From: Paenibacillus antri
Lineage (GTDB): Bacteria; Bacillota; Bacilli; Paenibacillales; YIM-B00363
Assembly (NCBI RefSeq): GCF_005765165.1
Contig: NZ_VCIW01000022.1
Span: 62,001-126,000, forward strand
DNA: 64,000 nt
Direction: 5' to 3'
Shown here piece by piece: positions 55,071 through 64,000 of the stretch (position 1 is its first letter; each line of letters opens with the position of its first letter). The translations under genes and the position numbers were made by a program. The notes beneath the pieces are model-generated. The model was not told the origin of the DNA and searched no databases. It was given only the letters and a program-made list of their open reading frames with translations.

Positions 55071-55973
55071 CTAATGTCTATCTCGATCCGCGTCGCGATG
55101 GTTCACGCGAACCGACTCCGTCTCCGTGCCGGCGAACGCCTTGCCCAAATATTCCGCGATGGCGACGGAGCGGTGTTTGCCCCCGGTGCAGCCGATGCCG
55201 ACGACGACCTGGCTCTTCCCTTCCTTGCGGTACTGCGGAATAAGGAAGTTCAGCATGTCGTGCAGCTTCGCGAGGAACGTCTGCGTGTCGTTCCACTTCA
55301 TGACGTAATCGTACACCTCTTGTTCCCGCCCCGTATTCGGACGAAGGTGCTCGACGTAATGCGGATTCGGCAAGAACCTTACGTCGAAAATGAGGTCCGC
55401 GTCGATCGGCACGCCGTACTTAAACCCGAACGAGACGAAATTGAGCGACATCGCGTTCGTCTCGGCGTCCGTAAACCGCGACGCGATCCGCTCCTTGAGA
55501 TCCGCCGGCTTCAAGTTGCTCGTGTCGATCACCTGCGTCGCCATGCCCTTCAGCTCTTCCAGCAGCACGCGCTCGTTGCGGATGCCCTCGAGCGGCGCTC
55601 CCGTCGGCGCGAGCGGATGGCGGCGCCGGCTTTCCTTATACCGCTGGACGAGCACGGAGTCGGTCGCGTCCAAATACAAGATTTCGAAGTGCACGGTGAA
55701 GTGGTTCTTTAAATCTTGGAGCGATTCGGACAGCGCCGTGAAGAACTCCCGGCCGCGCAGGTCGATGACGAGCGCCACCTTCCCGATGCGCCCCTGGGAT
55801 TGTTCGATCAGCTCCGCGAATTTCGGAATGAGCACCGGCGGCAAATTGTCGACGCAGAAGAAGCCCAGATCTTCCATGCTCTGTACGGCGATCGTCTTGC
55901 CGGCGCCGGACATGCCCGTAATGATCACGAGCTTCGCGGGCGCCGCCCTATGCTGGCTTTGATTCGTCTCCAT
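55071..55973 (-). CDS. rapZ: RNase adapter RapZ (YvcJ), P-loop nucleotide-binding
   Basis: A 300-residue protein with Walker A GMSGAGKT at about 20-27, [10 protein letters not shown] in the middle and the C-terminal domain [18 protein letters not shown]. In E. coli it guides RNase E to GlmZ; in B. subtilis YvcJ hydrolyses GTP and affects competence. ATG 55973 follows GGGAGGCGAACGATCGCT. It is the first gene of the rapZ-yvcK-whiA-HPr group. Confidence 0.95.
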   Translation of the reverse strand: METNQSQHRAAPAKLVIITGMSGAGKTIAVQSMEDLGFFCVDNLPPVLIPKFAELIEQSQGRIGKVALVIDLRGREFFTALSESLQDLKNHFTVHFEILYLDATDSVLVQRYKESRRRHPLAPTGAPLEGIRNERVLLEELKGMATQVIDTSNLKPADLKERIASRFTDAETNAMSLNFVSFGFKYGVPIDADLIFDVRFLPNPHYVEHLRPNTGREQEVYDYVMKWNDTQTFLAKLHDMLNFLIPQYRKEGKSQVVVGIGCTGGKHRSVAIAEYLGKAFAGTETESVRVNHRDADRDRH

Positions 55974-56034
55974 AGCGATCGTTCGCCTCCCTGCGGTTCA
56001 TAGATTCGTTCGATCGGAAACGGAACGGCGCGAA

Positions 56035-56985
56035 TTACAAGGCGCGCAGATGCAAGCCCGCGGCGCCTACGACGCCGGCGTCGTTGCCGAGCTCCGCCGG
56101 CACGATGTCGACGATCGCCCGCTGCGGCGTATACTTCGCGAACACCTCGCGCACCGCGTCGAACAAAATATCGCCGGCCTTCGCCACGCCGCCGCCCAGA
56201 ATGAAGCGCTCCGGATTAACGATAACCGCCGTGGCAGCCATCGCCTTGCCGAGATAGAACGCGGCGCGCTTCACGATGCGCAGTGCGACTTCGTCGCCGG
56301 CCTTCGCCGCGTCGAAGACGTCCTTCGCCGCGATGCTCGGCAGATCCGCGAGCGACGTCTTGTCTCCGCGCTCCACGGCGTCCTTCGCCATGCGGATGAT
56401 GCCCGTCGCGGACGATACGGTCTCGACGCAGCCGTGTTGGCCGCAGCCGCATTGAATCGCTTCCATATCCGGCACGACCTGCACGTGGCCGAGCTCGCCC
56501 GCCATCCCGGAGAAGCCTTCGTAAATTTTTCCGCGGGCGATGATGCCCCCGCCGACGCCCGTCCCGAGCGTGTAGACGACGACGTTCTGGAGGCCGCGGC
56601 CCGCGCCGCTCCACGCCTCGCCGAGCGCCGCGACGTTCGCGTCGTTATTGATTTTCACCGGCTTGCCGAGCTTCTGCTCGAGAATCGCCTTCACCGGCAC
56701 GTTCCGCATCGAAGGGAAATTCGCCGAGAAAATGACGACGCCCGTCTCGAAATCCATGAAGCCGGGAATGCCGACGCCGACGCCGGCGACGTCGTCCCAA
56801 GACGCATTGTAATCGTCCACGATCCGGCGCACGTACGCGGCGATATTGTCTAGGATGACGTCGTTCCCGCTCTCGGTTCCCGTCGGTCCTTCATAGGTGC
56901 GCAACAGCTTCCCTTCCGCGTTGCAAATGCCTACCTTTACAGTCGTGCCGCCGATATCGACGCCTACATACAATGCTTGCGACAT
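56035..56985 (-). CDS. glcK: Glucokinase, ROK family
   Basis: A 316-residue sugar kinase. The N-terminal ATP motif is GVDIGGTTVKVGICN; the ROK zinc motif is CGCGQHGCVE (with the preceding GELGHVQV); EAWSGAGRG lies in the centre. It phosphorylates glucose with ATP, feeding glycolysis. ATG 56985 follows GAGGTGGGATCCGC. It lies between trxB and rapZ, the slot where B. subtilis carries yvcI, and after the trxB terminator, so it has its own promoter. Confidence 0.93.
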   Translation of the reverse strand: MSQALYVGVDIGGTTVKVGICNAEGKLLRTYEGPTGTESGNDVILDNIAAYVRRIVDDYNASWDDVAGVGVGIPGFMDFETGVVIFSANFPSMRNVPVKAILEQKLGKPVKINNDANVAALGEAWSGAGRGLQNVVVYTLGTGVGGGIIARGKIYEGFSGMAGELGHVQVVPDMEAIQCGCGQHGCVETVSSATGIIRMAKDAVERGDKTSLADLPSIAAKDVFDAAKAGDEVALRIVKRAAFYLGKAMAATAVIVNPERFILGGGVAKAGDILFDAVREVFAKYTPQRAIVDIVPAELGNDAGVVGAAGLHLRAL

Positions 56986-57084
56986 GCGGATCCCACCTCG
57001 TCACCGTTAATTATTCTGTACCTCACTATAAGGCAACCGCTCCGGGAGGTCAAGGCATCTTCCGGCCCTCGGGAAAGCGGAAAA

Positions 57085-57113
57085 ACGCCGCCCGACCAAG
57101 GGTCGAGCGGCGT
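57085..57113 (-). terminator. Terminator of trxB
   Basis: ACGCCGC/GCGGCGT with an inner CGACC/GGTCG stem followed by TTTTTCC on the minus strand. Confidence 0.85.
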
Positions 57114-57133
57114 GAATCTATAGAGTGCTAGCA

Positions 57134-58087
57134 TTATTTGGACAACGTTTCGCTCCAGTCATGCGCCGCATGCCCTTCGAGGAACCGCTCCGCGTCGAGC
57201 GCCGCCATGCAGCCGCTGCCCGCCGCCGTAATCGCTTGGCGGTACTTGTTGTCCTGCACGTCGCCGCAAGCGAAGACGCCCGGAACGTTCGTCTCGGACG
57301 TGCCCGGCTTCACTTGAATGTAGCCGACTTCGTCCGTGTCGATCGCGCCGCCGAGGAACTTCGTGTTCGGCGTGTGGCCGATCGCGACGAAGATGCCGTC
57401 CGTCTCGAGGACTTCCTCTTCGCCCGTCTCGTTGTTGCGCACCTTCAGACCCGTTACGCCCTTCTCGCCGGCGACGACCTCAAGCGGCGTCTTGTTCAGC
57501 GCCCACTTGATTTTCTCGTTCCCGCGCGCGCGGTCCTGCATGATCTTCGATGCGCGAAGCTCGTCGCGTCGATGCACGAGCGTCACCTGCGAAGCGAACT
57601 TCGTCAAGAACGACGCCTCCTCCATCGCGGAGTCGCCGCCGCCGACGACGATGATCTTCTTGCCGCGGAAGAAGAAGCCGTCGCAAGTCGCGCACGTGCT
57701 GACGCCGCGGCCTACGTTGTCCTTCTCGCCGGGGATGCCGAGGTACTTCGCCGACGCGCCCGTCGAGATGACCAGCGCTTCCGCCTGCAGCTCGCCGTGG
57801 CCTTCGACCTGCAGCGTGAACGGCCGCTTCGACAGGTCGACGCTGTTCACCCAGCCCGTCTTGAACTCCGCGCCGAACCGCTCGGCTTGCTTGCGCATGT
57901 TGTCCATGAGCTCGGGACCCATGATGCCTTCCGGGAAGCCCGGGAAGTTCTCGACCTCGGTCGTCGTCGTCAGCTGGCCGCCCGGCTCCGGTCCTTCGAT
58001 AATAAGCGGGCTCATGTTCGCCCGCGCCAAGTAAATCGCCGCCGTCAACCCCGCAGGGCCCGTACCGATAATAATGACTTTCCGCAT
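57134..58087 (-). CDS. trxB: Thioredoxin reductase
   Basis: A 317-residue NADPH-dependent flavoenzyme. FAD motif VIIIGTGPAGLTAAIYLAR, redox-active CATC near residue 136, NADPH motif IIVVGGGDSAMEEASFL and C-terminal GVFACGDVQDNKYRQ are present. It keeps thioredoxin reduced. ATG 58087 follows GGAGGAGAGAGACGT. Confidence 0.97.
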   Translation of the reverse strand: MRKVIIIGTGPAGLTAAIYLARANMSPLIIEGPEPGGQLTTTTEVENFPGFPEGIMGPELMDNMRKQAERFGAEFKTGWVNSVDLSKRPFTLQVEGHGELQAEALVISTGASAKYLGIPGEKDNVGRGVSTCATCDGFFFRGKKIIVVGGGDSAMEEASFLTKFASQVTLVHRRDELRASKIMQDRARGNEKIKWALNKTPLEVVAGEKGVTGLKVRNNETGEEEVLETDGIFVAIGHTPNTKFLGGAIDTDEVGYIQVKPGTSETNVPGVFACGDVQDNKYRQAITAAGSGCMAALDAERFLEGHAAHDWSETLSK

Positions 58088-58152
58088 ACGTCTCTCTCCT
58101 CCAGTCCGATACCCGTTTAGAATTTAGAATGATTCTAAACAATGACTCTATC

Positions 58153-59901
58153 TTACAACTTTTCGCCGAAATTCGCAAAGATCGAATCCATCTTTTCGCG
58201 CAAGCCGCACGTTTCGTCGATATGCTTCGCATGCTTGCTGACGGTCGTGATGGATACGCCGTACCGCCGGGCCACGTCTTGGTACGACGCGGTTCTGCGG
58301 TGCATCTTCGCCGTCAAATATTCGAGGGCGCCCGCCCAGCCTTCCTTCTTCGTCAGCTTCGGAATGGCCGGATACGCGCGGGTCAGAAACTCCACCCATA
58401 GCGTCACCATGTCGAATTGTTGGATCATATCGTACCGCGTCGACATGCGCACCATCGCGAGATCGATCACTTCTTGCCATTCGGCGTTCCAGACGGGCAG
58501 GTTCGGCGAGTAGACGTTCTTCTCGAACGCGACCTCCCGGCCGCCGATGAGCGCCGTGATCGGCCCCTTCACGCCCATGCCGCGGAGCGCGAACACGGAT
58601 ACGTTCTTGACGTAATCGTCTTCGTTCGGATCGGACAGCAGCTCCGTCAGCGAGTCCGCCACCTCCGCGTCGCCGATCATGCCGTACGCTTGGATGACCT
58701 GCAGCTTCGTATCGCGATCGCCGTGGCGCAGCGCCCAGAAGAACGAGGATCGCAGCAGCGGATCGTTCCGCAGCCGCTCCGGTACGTATCCCGCCGCCTG
58801 CGCCCGCTGCAGCTGTCGGAGCTGCTCCTCGAACGGCAGATGGTAATGGTAGCTGATCGTCATCTTGCCGTCCTTCGCGAGGCCGCTCTCGATTCGGTCC
58901 AGGACGTTCATATGGAACTTCGGAATGTCCGAACCGGGATCGAGCTTCTCCGCTTGCTTCCAGAAGCGTCGCGCCTCCGCGTACCGGTCCAGATTGTAGC
59001 AGGCGACCGCCGCGTAATGGTACAGGCACACGTCGGCCTGCCCCGCTTCGGTCTTCAGCAGCCGGCGGAAGTGGCGCAGGGCGGAATCGTGGCGCCCGAG
59101 CACGCCCATCGTCGTCGCCAGCTTGAAGACGTGCTCCTGATGGTACGGCACCGTCTTCTCGAGCAGCTCGACGAGCTCCTCGAGCGGTTCGCGTTCGCCG
59201 GCATGCTGCAGGAAGATCGCCAGATTGCAGAGGCCGTGCAGATTGCCGGGATCGATCGCGAGCACCTGCTTGACGGCCGCGAGCGCGTCCGTAAATCGTC
59301 CGACGTAATAGTAAGCCAAGGCAAGATTATTATGCGCAGCGGAAAACTCCGGATGCATCCGGACCAAATTCTCGAGCAGCTTGATCGCTTCCGTGAATTT
59401 TCCTTCCTCGAGCATCGAACGGGCGCGGTCGTGCTCGACGAACCCCTCGCGGCTCTTGATCTTCGCGATCTTCATCGGACGCTCCAGCTCGAAGCTGAGC
59501 AGCTCCATCATCTCTTCCGATTCATCGAGGAATTGGCCGTTGGCGTCGTGCTCCAAATAATGGACGAGCGCCTTCTCGGCCGACTCGAAGTCTTCCATGT
59601 TGGCGAAGTTGTTCGCCATATAGAAATAGCATTCCGTCATCGACGGGTCGACGCGGTCCACGATGTGCTTCAGCACGTCGTTGGATTCGCCGTATTTCCC
59701 CATCTCCGACAGGATGCCCGCCATATTGCAGTGATTGACCGGATTGTCCGGCTCGTATTCGACGGCGCGTCGGAAATACTTCAGCGCCTTGTCGTATTTG
59801 TATCGGTCCAGCGACTGTACCGCTCTTTCAAAAAAGAACGTCGCATCCATATGCAGAGGGATGACTTTCCGTTTGGGGGCTAGATGCTTAGTCTTTTCCA
59901 A
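58153..59901 (-). CDS. TPR-repeat protein with C-terminal helix-turn-helix (YvcD-like)
   Basis: A 582-residue cytoplasmic protein. At least six tetratricopeptide repeats span about residues 20-310 (for example FFERAVQSLDRYKYDKALKY and NLALAYYYVGRFTDALAAV). A helical region follows, then a C-terminal HTH (ASYQDVARRYGVSITTVSKHAKHID). Proteins of this type precede trxB in Bacillus-type genomes (YvcD), with unknown function. The TTG start at 59901 lies ten bases after GGAGGTG. It is transcribed towards trxB, 65 bases away. Confidence 0.85.
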   Translation of the reverse strand: MEKTKHLAPKRKVIPLHMDATFFFERAVQSLDRYKYDKALKYFRRAVEYEPDNPVNHCNMAGILSEMGKYGESNDVLKHIVDRVDPSMTECYFYMANNFANMEDFESAEKALVHYLEHDANGQFLDESEEMMELLSFELERPMKIAKIKSREGFVEHDRARSMLEEGKFTEAIKLLENLVRMHPEFSAAHNNLALAYYYVGRFTDALAAVKQVLAIDPGNLHGLCNLAIFLQHAGEREPLEELVELLEKTVPYHQEHVFKLATTMGVLGRHDSALRHFRRLLKTEAGQADVCLYHYAAVACYNLDRYAEARRFWKQAEKLDPGSDIPKFHMNVLDRIESGLAKDGKMTISYHYHLPFEEQLRQLQRAQAAGYVPERLRNDPLLRSSFFWALRHGDRDTKLQVIQAYGMIGDAEVADSLTELLSDPNEDDYVKNVSVFALRGMGVKGPITALIGGREVAFEKNVYSPNLPVWNAEWQEVIDLAMVRMSTRYDMIQQFDMVTLWVEFLTRAYPAIPKLTKKEGWAGALEYLTAKMHRRTASYQDVARRYGVSITTVSKHAKHIDETCGLREKMDSIFANFGEKL

Positions 59902-60013
59902 GTGCGATCGGCACCTCCGTCTTCCACCGGTAGTTGTAAGTCATGTCGAGTATAGCATAGTTTCCGCGGGGTCCGGTACCGCCTTTCGGCCTTGCCTGTC
60001 CGGCTTCCCCGGC

Positions 60014-60970
60014 TTAGACGCCCCCGCTCTTGAACAGCACCGAGATCGAGCCGCCCTCGTGGATGATCCGAATCGCGTCCGCGAGCAGCGGGGCGACCGA
60101 GCGCACCTTCACGTTCGACGGCAGCGCATCCGGCAGCGCGATCGAATCGGTGACGACCACCTTCGCGATGTTCGGGTGCTCCATCCGGGCGATGGCCCCG
60201 TTCGAAAACACCGGATGCGTCGCGCAGATGATCGCGTCTCCGGCGCCCTTTTCCTTCAGGCCTTCGACGACGTTGATAATCGTGGAGCCCGTATCGATGA
60301 GATCTTCGATGATGATCGGCGTATGGCCTTCGACGTCGCCGATAATATGCGTGATGACCGACTCGTTGTGCGTCGGTCGCTTCTTGATCATGATGGCGAA
60401 CGACAAGTCGAGGTAGCCCGCCAGCTTCTCCGCCATCTTCGCGCGGCCGGCGTCCGGCGACACGACGATCGGATTCGGCAGGTTCATGCCGCGAATTTCG
60501 TCGCTGATCAGGTCGAGCGCGGTCAGATGGTCGACCGGAATATTGAAGAAGCCTTGGATCGCCGGCGCGTGCAGATCGATCGTCACGACGCGGTTCGCCC
60601 CGACCGTCGTCAGGATGTCGGCCACCATCTTCGCGCTGATCGGCTCCCGCGGCGCCGCCTTTCGCTCTTGGCGGGCATAACCGTAATACGGCAGCACGAG
60701 ATTGACCGTGCGGGCCGACGCCCGCTTCGCCGCGTCGATCATGACCATCAGCTCGACCAGATGCTCGTTGATCGGATGGGACAGCGATTGCACGAGATAT
60801 ACGTCGCAGTTGCGGATCGTCTCCTCGTAATGCACGTAGATCTCTCCGCTCTTAAACCGGGCGAGCTTGATTCGACCCAATTCGACGCCGAGCTCGGCGC
60901 ACATCGCCTCCGCCAGCTTCGGGTTCGACGACCCGCTAAACACCTTCACTCGATCGCTATGCAACAGCAT
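60014..60970 (-). CDS. prs: Ribose-phosphate pyrophosphokinase
   Basis: A 318-residue enzyme making PRPP from ribose-5-phosphate and ATP. It begins KVFSGSSNPKLAEAM; the catalytic flexible loop is YYGYARQERKAAPREPISAK; the PRPP motif is IIIEDLIDTGSTI. It lies just after the histidine operon, whose first step uses PRPP, but a terminator separates them. It is shorter in the regulatory loops than some PRPP synthetases and may be a second copy in the genome. ATG 60970 is preferred; a TTG at 60979 near AAGGGGGAC is possible. Confidence 0.92.
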   Translation of the reverse strand: MLLHSDRVKVFSGSSNPKLAEAMCAELGVELGRIKLARFKSGEIYVHYEETIRNCDVYLVQSLSHPINEHLVELMVMIDAAKRASARTVNLVLPYYGYARQERKAAPREPISAKMVADILTTVGANRVVTIDLHAPAIQGFFNIPVDHLTALDLISDEIRGMNLPNPIVVSPDAGRAKMAEKLAGYLDLSFAIMIKKRPTHNESVITHIIGDVEGHTPIIIEDLIDTGSTIINVVEGLKEKGAGDAIICATHPVFSNGAIARMEHPNIAKVVVTDSIALPDALPSNVKVRSVAPLLADAIRIIHEGGSISVLFKSGGV

Positions 60971-61052
60971 CCTCGCCAAGTCCCCCTTACGATAATTCGC
61001 AACGTTTACGCTCTTAAGTGAATTGTACCATGAAAAGGCTCCAATAAAAAAA

Positions 61053-61083
61053 CCTTACATCCGGCTTGCGGCCGGACGTAAGG
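61053..61083. terminator. Bidirectional terminator after the histidine operon
   Basis: CCTTACATCCGGC/GCCGGACGTAAGG stem with T runs on both sides (TTTTTTT on the minus strand). It separates hisIE from prs. Confidence 0.88.
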
Positions 61084-61088
61084 CTTTT

Positions 61089-61748
61089 TTATTTTTTGTG
61101 ACGGCGTTCCAGCTCCTGCAGCACTTCGTCGAGCGGCAGCTTCTGCTCCTGGAGCAGGACGAGCAGGTGGAAGATCAGGTCGCTGGCTTCGTAGCGCAGT
61201 TCGTCCGCGCTGCGGTTTTTCGCCGCGATAATGACCTCGGCCGCTTCCTCGCCGACCTTCTTAAGAATTTTGTCGACGCCCTTGTCGAACAAGTACGTCG
61301 TATACGCGCCTTCCGGCATGTCCTTCTCCCGTTGGGCGATCGTCCGCTCCAGCGCTTCTAAGATCGCGAATCGATGAGCGCTCGGCGCCGTCTCGGCGGC
61401 CGCTTGCGTCTCCCGCTCGAAGCATGTCGTCGCGCCCGTGTGGCACGCCGGCCCGGCCGGGACGACTTCGACGAGCAGCGTGTCCCCGTCGCAGTCGAGC
61501 TTGACGCTCGCGATGCGCTGCGTATTGCCGGACGTCGCGCCCTTATGCCACAGTTCGTTGCGCGACCGGCTCCAGAAGACGGTCTCGCCCTTCTCGGCCG
61601 AAAGCCGGAACGATTCCTCGTTCATGTACGCCATCATCAGCACTTGCTTCGTGCTTGCGTCCTGCACGATCGCCGGCACGAGTCCGCGTTCGTCCCACTT
61701 GATTTGCGCCGCCAGTTCTTTCATCGGCATGAATACGGTGCTTCCCAT
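61089..61748 (-). CDS. hisIE: Bifunctional phosphoribosyl-AMP cyclohydrolase / phosphoribosyl-ATP pyrophosphatase
   Basis: A 219-residue fusion performing steps two and three of histidine synthesis. The HisI part (about 1-115) has [17 protein letters not shown] and the metal-binding [20 protein letters not shown]; the HisE part (about 125-219) has [13 protein letters not shown] and the [10 protein letters not shown] helix. ATG 61748 follows AGGAGGGAAGAAATCC. It is the last gene of the his operon. Confidence 0.97.
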   Translation of the reverse strand: MGSTVFMPMKELAAQIKWDERGLVPAIVQDASTKQVLMMAYMNEESFRLSAEKGETVFWSRSRNELWHKGATSGNTQRIASVKLDCDGDTLLVEVVPAGPACHTGATTCFERETQAAAETAPSAHRFAILEALERTIAQREKDMPEGAYTTYLFDKGVDKILKKVGEEAAEVIIAAKNRSADELRYEASDLIFHLLVLLQEQKLPLDEVLQELERRHKK

Positions 61749-61774
61749 GGATTTCTTCCCTCCTGCAAGTTCCG

Positions 61775-62533
61775 TTACCGGACTTCGATTCCTTTTCCGA
61801 ACAAATAGCCCTTCACCTGATCGATCGACATCTCTTTATAATGGAAAATCGTCGCCGCCAGCCCCGCGTCCGCCTTCCCTTGCGTGAACACGTCCGCGAA
61901 GTGCTCGACGCGTCCCGCTCCGCCCGAGGCGATGACCGGGATGCCGACCGCTTCGGACACCGCCCTCGTCAGCGGCACGTCGAAGCCGTCCTTCGTGCCG
62001 TCCGCGTCCATCGACGTCAGCAGCAGTTCGCCGGCGCCGAGCATCTCGGCCTCCTGCGCCCACTCGATCGCCCGCTTGCCGGTCGGCTTCCGTCCGCCGT
62101 GGGTGTATACCTCCCAGGCGCCCCACTCGGGGTTGAAGCGCGCGTCGATCGCGACGACGATGCATTGGCTGCCGAACTTGCGGGCGCCGTCCGTAATGAG
62201 CTGCGGGTTCAGCACCGCCGCCGTATTGATGCCGGTCTTGTCCGCGCCGGCGCGCAGCAGCCGCTTCATGTCGTCGACCGACGAGATGCCGCCGCCGACC
62301 GTGAACGGGATGCTGATTTCGCCGGCCGTCTGCTTCACGACGTCGACCATCGTCGCGCGGCCTTCGTGCGACGCCGAGATGTCGAGAAACACGAGCTCGT
62401 CGGCGCCTTCGCGGTCGTAGAGCGCGGCCAGCTCGACCGGATCGCCCGCGTCGCGCAGGTTGACGAAGTTGACGCCCTTCACGACGCGGCCGTCCTTCAC
62501 GTCGAGACACGGAATAATGCGTTTCGCTAACAT
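61775..62533 (-). CDS. hisF: Imidazole glycerol phosphate synthase, cyclase subunit
   Basis: A 252-residue TIM barrel that combines PRFAR with ammonia from HisH. It starts [22 protein letters not shown] and has VVAIDARF and the phosphate-binding [15 protein letters not shown]. It is of the ordinary bacterial type. ATG 62533 follows GGGGGAGAACG. It sits 38 bases after hisA. Confidence 0.98.
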   Translation of the reverse strand: MLAKRIIPCLDVKDGRVVKGVNFVNLRDAGDPVELAALYDREGADELVFLDISASHEGRATMVDVVKQTAGEISIPFTVGGGISSVDDMKRLLRAGADKTGINTAAVLNPQLITDGARKFGSQCIVVAIDARFNPEWGAWEVYTHGGRKPTGKRAIEWAQEAEMLGAGELLLTSMDADGTKDGFDVPLTRAVSEAVGIPVIASGGAGRVEHFADVFTQGKADAGLAATIFHYKEMSIDQVKGYLFGKGIEVR

Positions 62534-62571
62534 GGTTGTTCGTTCTCCCCCTTGGGCCGATCGGCCGCCGC

Positions 62572-63339
62572 CTATCGCGCGCCTTCCTTATCGCACCAGG
62601 CGATCACGTCGCGATACGGCAGCTGCCCGCCGAAAATATCGAGCGCGCTGCCGATCGTAATGTCGAGCCGGCCGCCCGTAATGTCGCGGAACCGTTCGAG
62701 GTCGGCGAGCGACCTGGCGCCGCCAGCGTACGTCGTCGGAATCGTCGTCCACTCCGCCAAGCTTGCCGCGAGCTTCTCCTGCACGCCTTCGCGCTTGCCC
62801 TCGACGTCTACGGCGTGAATGAGAAACTCGTCGCAATACGATTCCAGTTCCGCCATGTTCGCCGCGTTCACCTCGAAGTCGCTGAACGTCCGCCATTGGT
62901 TCGTCACGACGAAATATTTGCCGTCCCGCTCCTTGCAGCTCAGATCGATGACGAGGCGCTCCTTGCCGACCTTCGCGACGATCTTGTCCAGGTGGTCCCG
63001 GTTCAGCTTGCCGTCCTGGAAAATGTACGAGGTGACGATGACATGCGACGCGCCGAGCGCGAGGTAGCGTTCCGCGTTGTCCTCTCGGATGCCGCCCCCG
63101 ATTTGCAAGCCGCCGGGATAGGCGCGCAGCGCTTCCTCCGCCGCCTGCTCGTTGCCGCCGCCCAGCATAATAATATGGCCGCCGGTCAAGCCGTCTTCCT
63201 TATACATGGCCGCGAAGTGACCGGGCGATTGCGTCGAGACGAAATTTTCCACGACTTGCGACGGATCGGCCTGCAGCGTCTCGCCGACGATCTGCTTCAC
63301 CTTGCCTTGATGAATATCGATACACGGTCTGAATTTCAC
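62572..63339 (-). CDS. hisA: Phosphoribosyl-formimino-AICAR-P isomerase, eukaryotic (HIS6) type
   Basis: A 255-residue TIM-barrel isomerase for step four of histidine synthesis. It sits in the normal hisA slot between hisH and hisF, but the sequence is that of the eukaryotic HIS6 type. It has [19 protein letters not shown] at the start, [42 protein letters not shown] and [13 protein letters not shown], all matching yeast HIS6 as I recall it. Bacterial HisA normally begins with a PAIDL(K/R)xGxxVRL-type strand and lacks these blocks. The catalytic Asp equivalents (D8 and the DVEG Asp) are kept. Transfer from a eukaryote or from bacteria with this type is possible. The upstream ribosome site is good (AAAGGATAAACCACCG). 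Confidence 0.93.
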   Translation of the reverse strand: MKFRPCIDIHQGKVKQIVGETLQADPSQVVENFVSTQSPGHFAAMYKEDGLTGGHIIMLGGGNEQAAEEALRAYPGGLQIGGGIREDNAERYLALGASHVIVTSYIFQDGKLNRDHLDKIVAKVGKERLVIDLSCKERDGKYFVVTNQWRTFSDFEVNAANMAELESYCDEFLIHAVDVEGKREGVQEKLAASLAEWTTIPTTYAGGARSLADLERFRDITGGRLDITIGSALDIFGGQLPYRDVIAWCDKEGAR

Positions 63340-63345
63340 GGTGGT

Positions 63346-63972
63346 TTATCCTTTCGCCGGTTTCGCCGCGCTAAGCTTCAAGAAGTTGCCGAGGAGACGC
63401 ATGCCGAGATCGCTGCTCTTCTCCGGGTGGAACTGCATGCCGTAGACGTTCCCCCGACCGACGATCGCCGACACCTCGCCGTAATAATCCGCCGTCGCGA
63501 GCAAGTCGCTCCGTACGTCCGGGATGACCCGGTACGAGTGCACGAAGTAAGCATGGCCGCCGTCGATGCCGTCGAGGATGGGGCTGTCCTGCAGCTTCGT
63601 CAGCCGGTTCCAGCCCATGTGAGGCACCTTGAACGGCCCCTTGAACCGCTCGACGCGTCCGGGAAGCAGGTTCAGCCCCATATGCGTTCCATGCTCCTCG
63701 CTTTCCGTGAAGAGCAGCTGCATCCCGAGGCAGATGCCGAGCAGCGGTTGCCCGCTCTCCGCGACCCGGCCGATCGTGGCGTCCAGTCCGGATTCGCGGA
63801 TGAGCTCCATCGCATCGCCGTACGCGCCGACGCCGGGCAGGATGACGCCTTCCGCCGCAAGGATCGCCGCCGGGTCGGCCGTCACGACCGCCGCGGCGCC
63901 GAGCCGCTCGACCGCCTTGCCTACGCTGTGCAGATTGCCCATGCCGTAATCGATAATGGCGATGTAGCTCAT
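63346..63972 (-). CDS. hisH: Imidazole glycerol phosphate synthase, glutamine amidotransferase subunit
   Basis: A 208-residue class I amidotransferase supplying ammonia to HisF. It has AIIDYGMGNLHSV at the start, the nucleophile Cys in GICLGMQLLF and the catalytic His/Glu in YGMQFHPEKSS. ATG 63972 follows AAGGGGGTACTGTAACG. It follows hisB by 3 bases and precedes hisA by 6. Confidence 0.98.
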   Translation of the reverse strand: MSYIAIIDYGMGNLHSVGKAVERLGAAAVVTADPAAILAAEGVILPGVGAYGDAMELIRESGLDATIGRVAESGQPLLGICLGMQLLFTESEEHGTHMGLNLLPGRVERFKGPFKVPHMGWNRLTKLQDSPILDGIDGGHAYFVHSYRVIPDVRSDLLATADYYGEVSAIVGRGNVYGMQFHPEKSSDLGMRLLGNFLKLSAAKPAKG

Positions 63973-63975
63973 TCG

Positions 63976-64000
63976 TTACAGTACCCCCTTGGTGGAGGGC
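63976..64000 (-). CDS. hisB: Imidazoleglycerol-phosphate dehydratase, last codons only
   Basis: The frame ends PSTKGVL followed by TAA, the near-invariant C-terminus of HisB. The rest lies beyond the window, and its position before hisH is the standard his-operon order. Confidence 0.85.

Overview
The window is chromosomal DNA from a G+C-rich Gram-positive bacterium, most likely in the Paenibacillaceae (Paenibacillus/Cohnella-like). Three things point there: a YesN/YesM-controlled Lpl-type sugar transporter joined to an intracellular GH10 xylanase, resembling the aldouronate cluster of xylanolytic paenibacilli; the cggR-gap-pgk-tpiA-gpmI-eno glycolytic block; and the rapZ-yvcK-whiA-HPr block next to trxB and the histidine operon. 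Genes start with strong GGAGG-type ribosome sites, and TTG or GTG starts are common. No transposase, integrase or phage structural gene was seen.

Layout. 1-8.5 kb: two-component system, binding lipoprotein, two permeases and GH10 xylanase for xylo-oligosaccharide uptake, all on the minus strand. 8.6-11.0 kb: an unusual 795-residue protein with two isoprenoid-synthase-like domains. 11.4-14.2 kb: small orphan genes, some A+T-rich, ending at tmRNA copy 1. 14.2-15.1 kb: ssrA and smpB. 15.2-34.1 kb: an accessory-looking region with a GMC oxidoreductase pair, two paralogous modules (ComP-like kinase, NarL-type regulator, small membrane protein), a Doc toxin-antitoxin pair, 106-bp tandem repeats, a guanine-riboswitch-controlled purine permease, two TetR-controlled loci, two decayed genes and an HNH nuclease. 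It ends at a second, almost identical tmRNA gene (33.7-34.0 kb). 34.1-64 kb: core genome, with rnr-secG, enolase and the glycolytic operon with its CggR repressor, tRNA-Arg, an InhA-type secreted protease, clpP under a CtsR-type site, map, HPr-whiA-yvcK-rapZ, glucokinase, trxB, a TPR protein, PRPP synthetase and hisB(partial)-hisH-hisA-hisF-hisIE.

How it works together. The xylan cluster senses and imports oligosaccharides and cuts them inside the cell. The glycolytic genes are self-regulated by CggR. The HPr, YvcK, RapZ and glucokinase genes link carbon status to cell-wall and central metabolism. PRPP synthetase makes the substrate for histidine synthesis. The most notable points are the duplicated ssrA bracketing 19 kb that separates rnr from smpB, the two-domain isoprenoid synthase, a HisA of the eukaryotic HIS6 type, and the twin signalling modules whose kinases share an extracytoplasmic Cys-x4-Cys.
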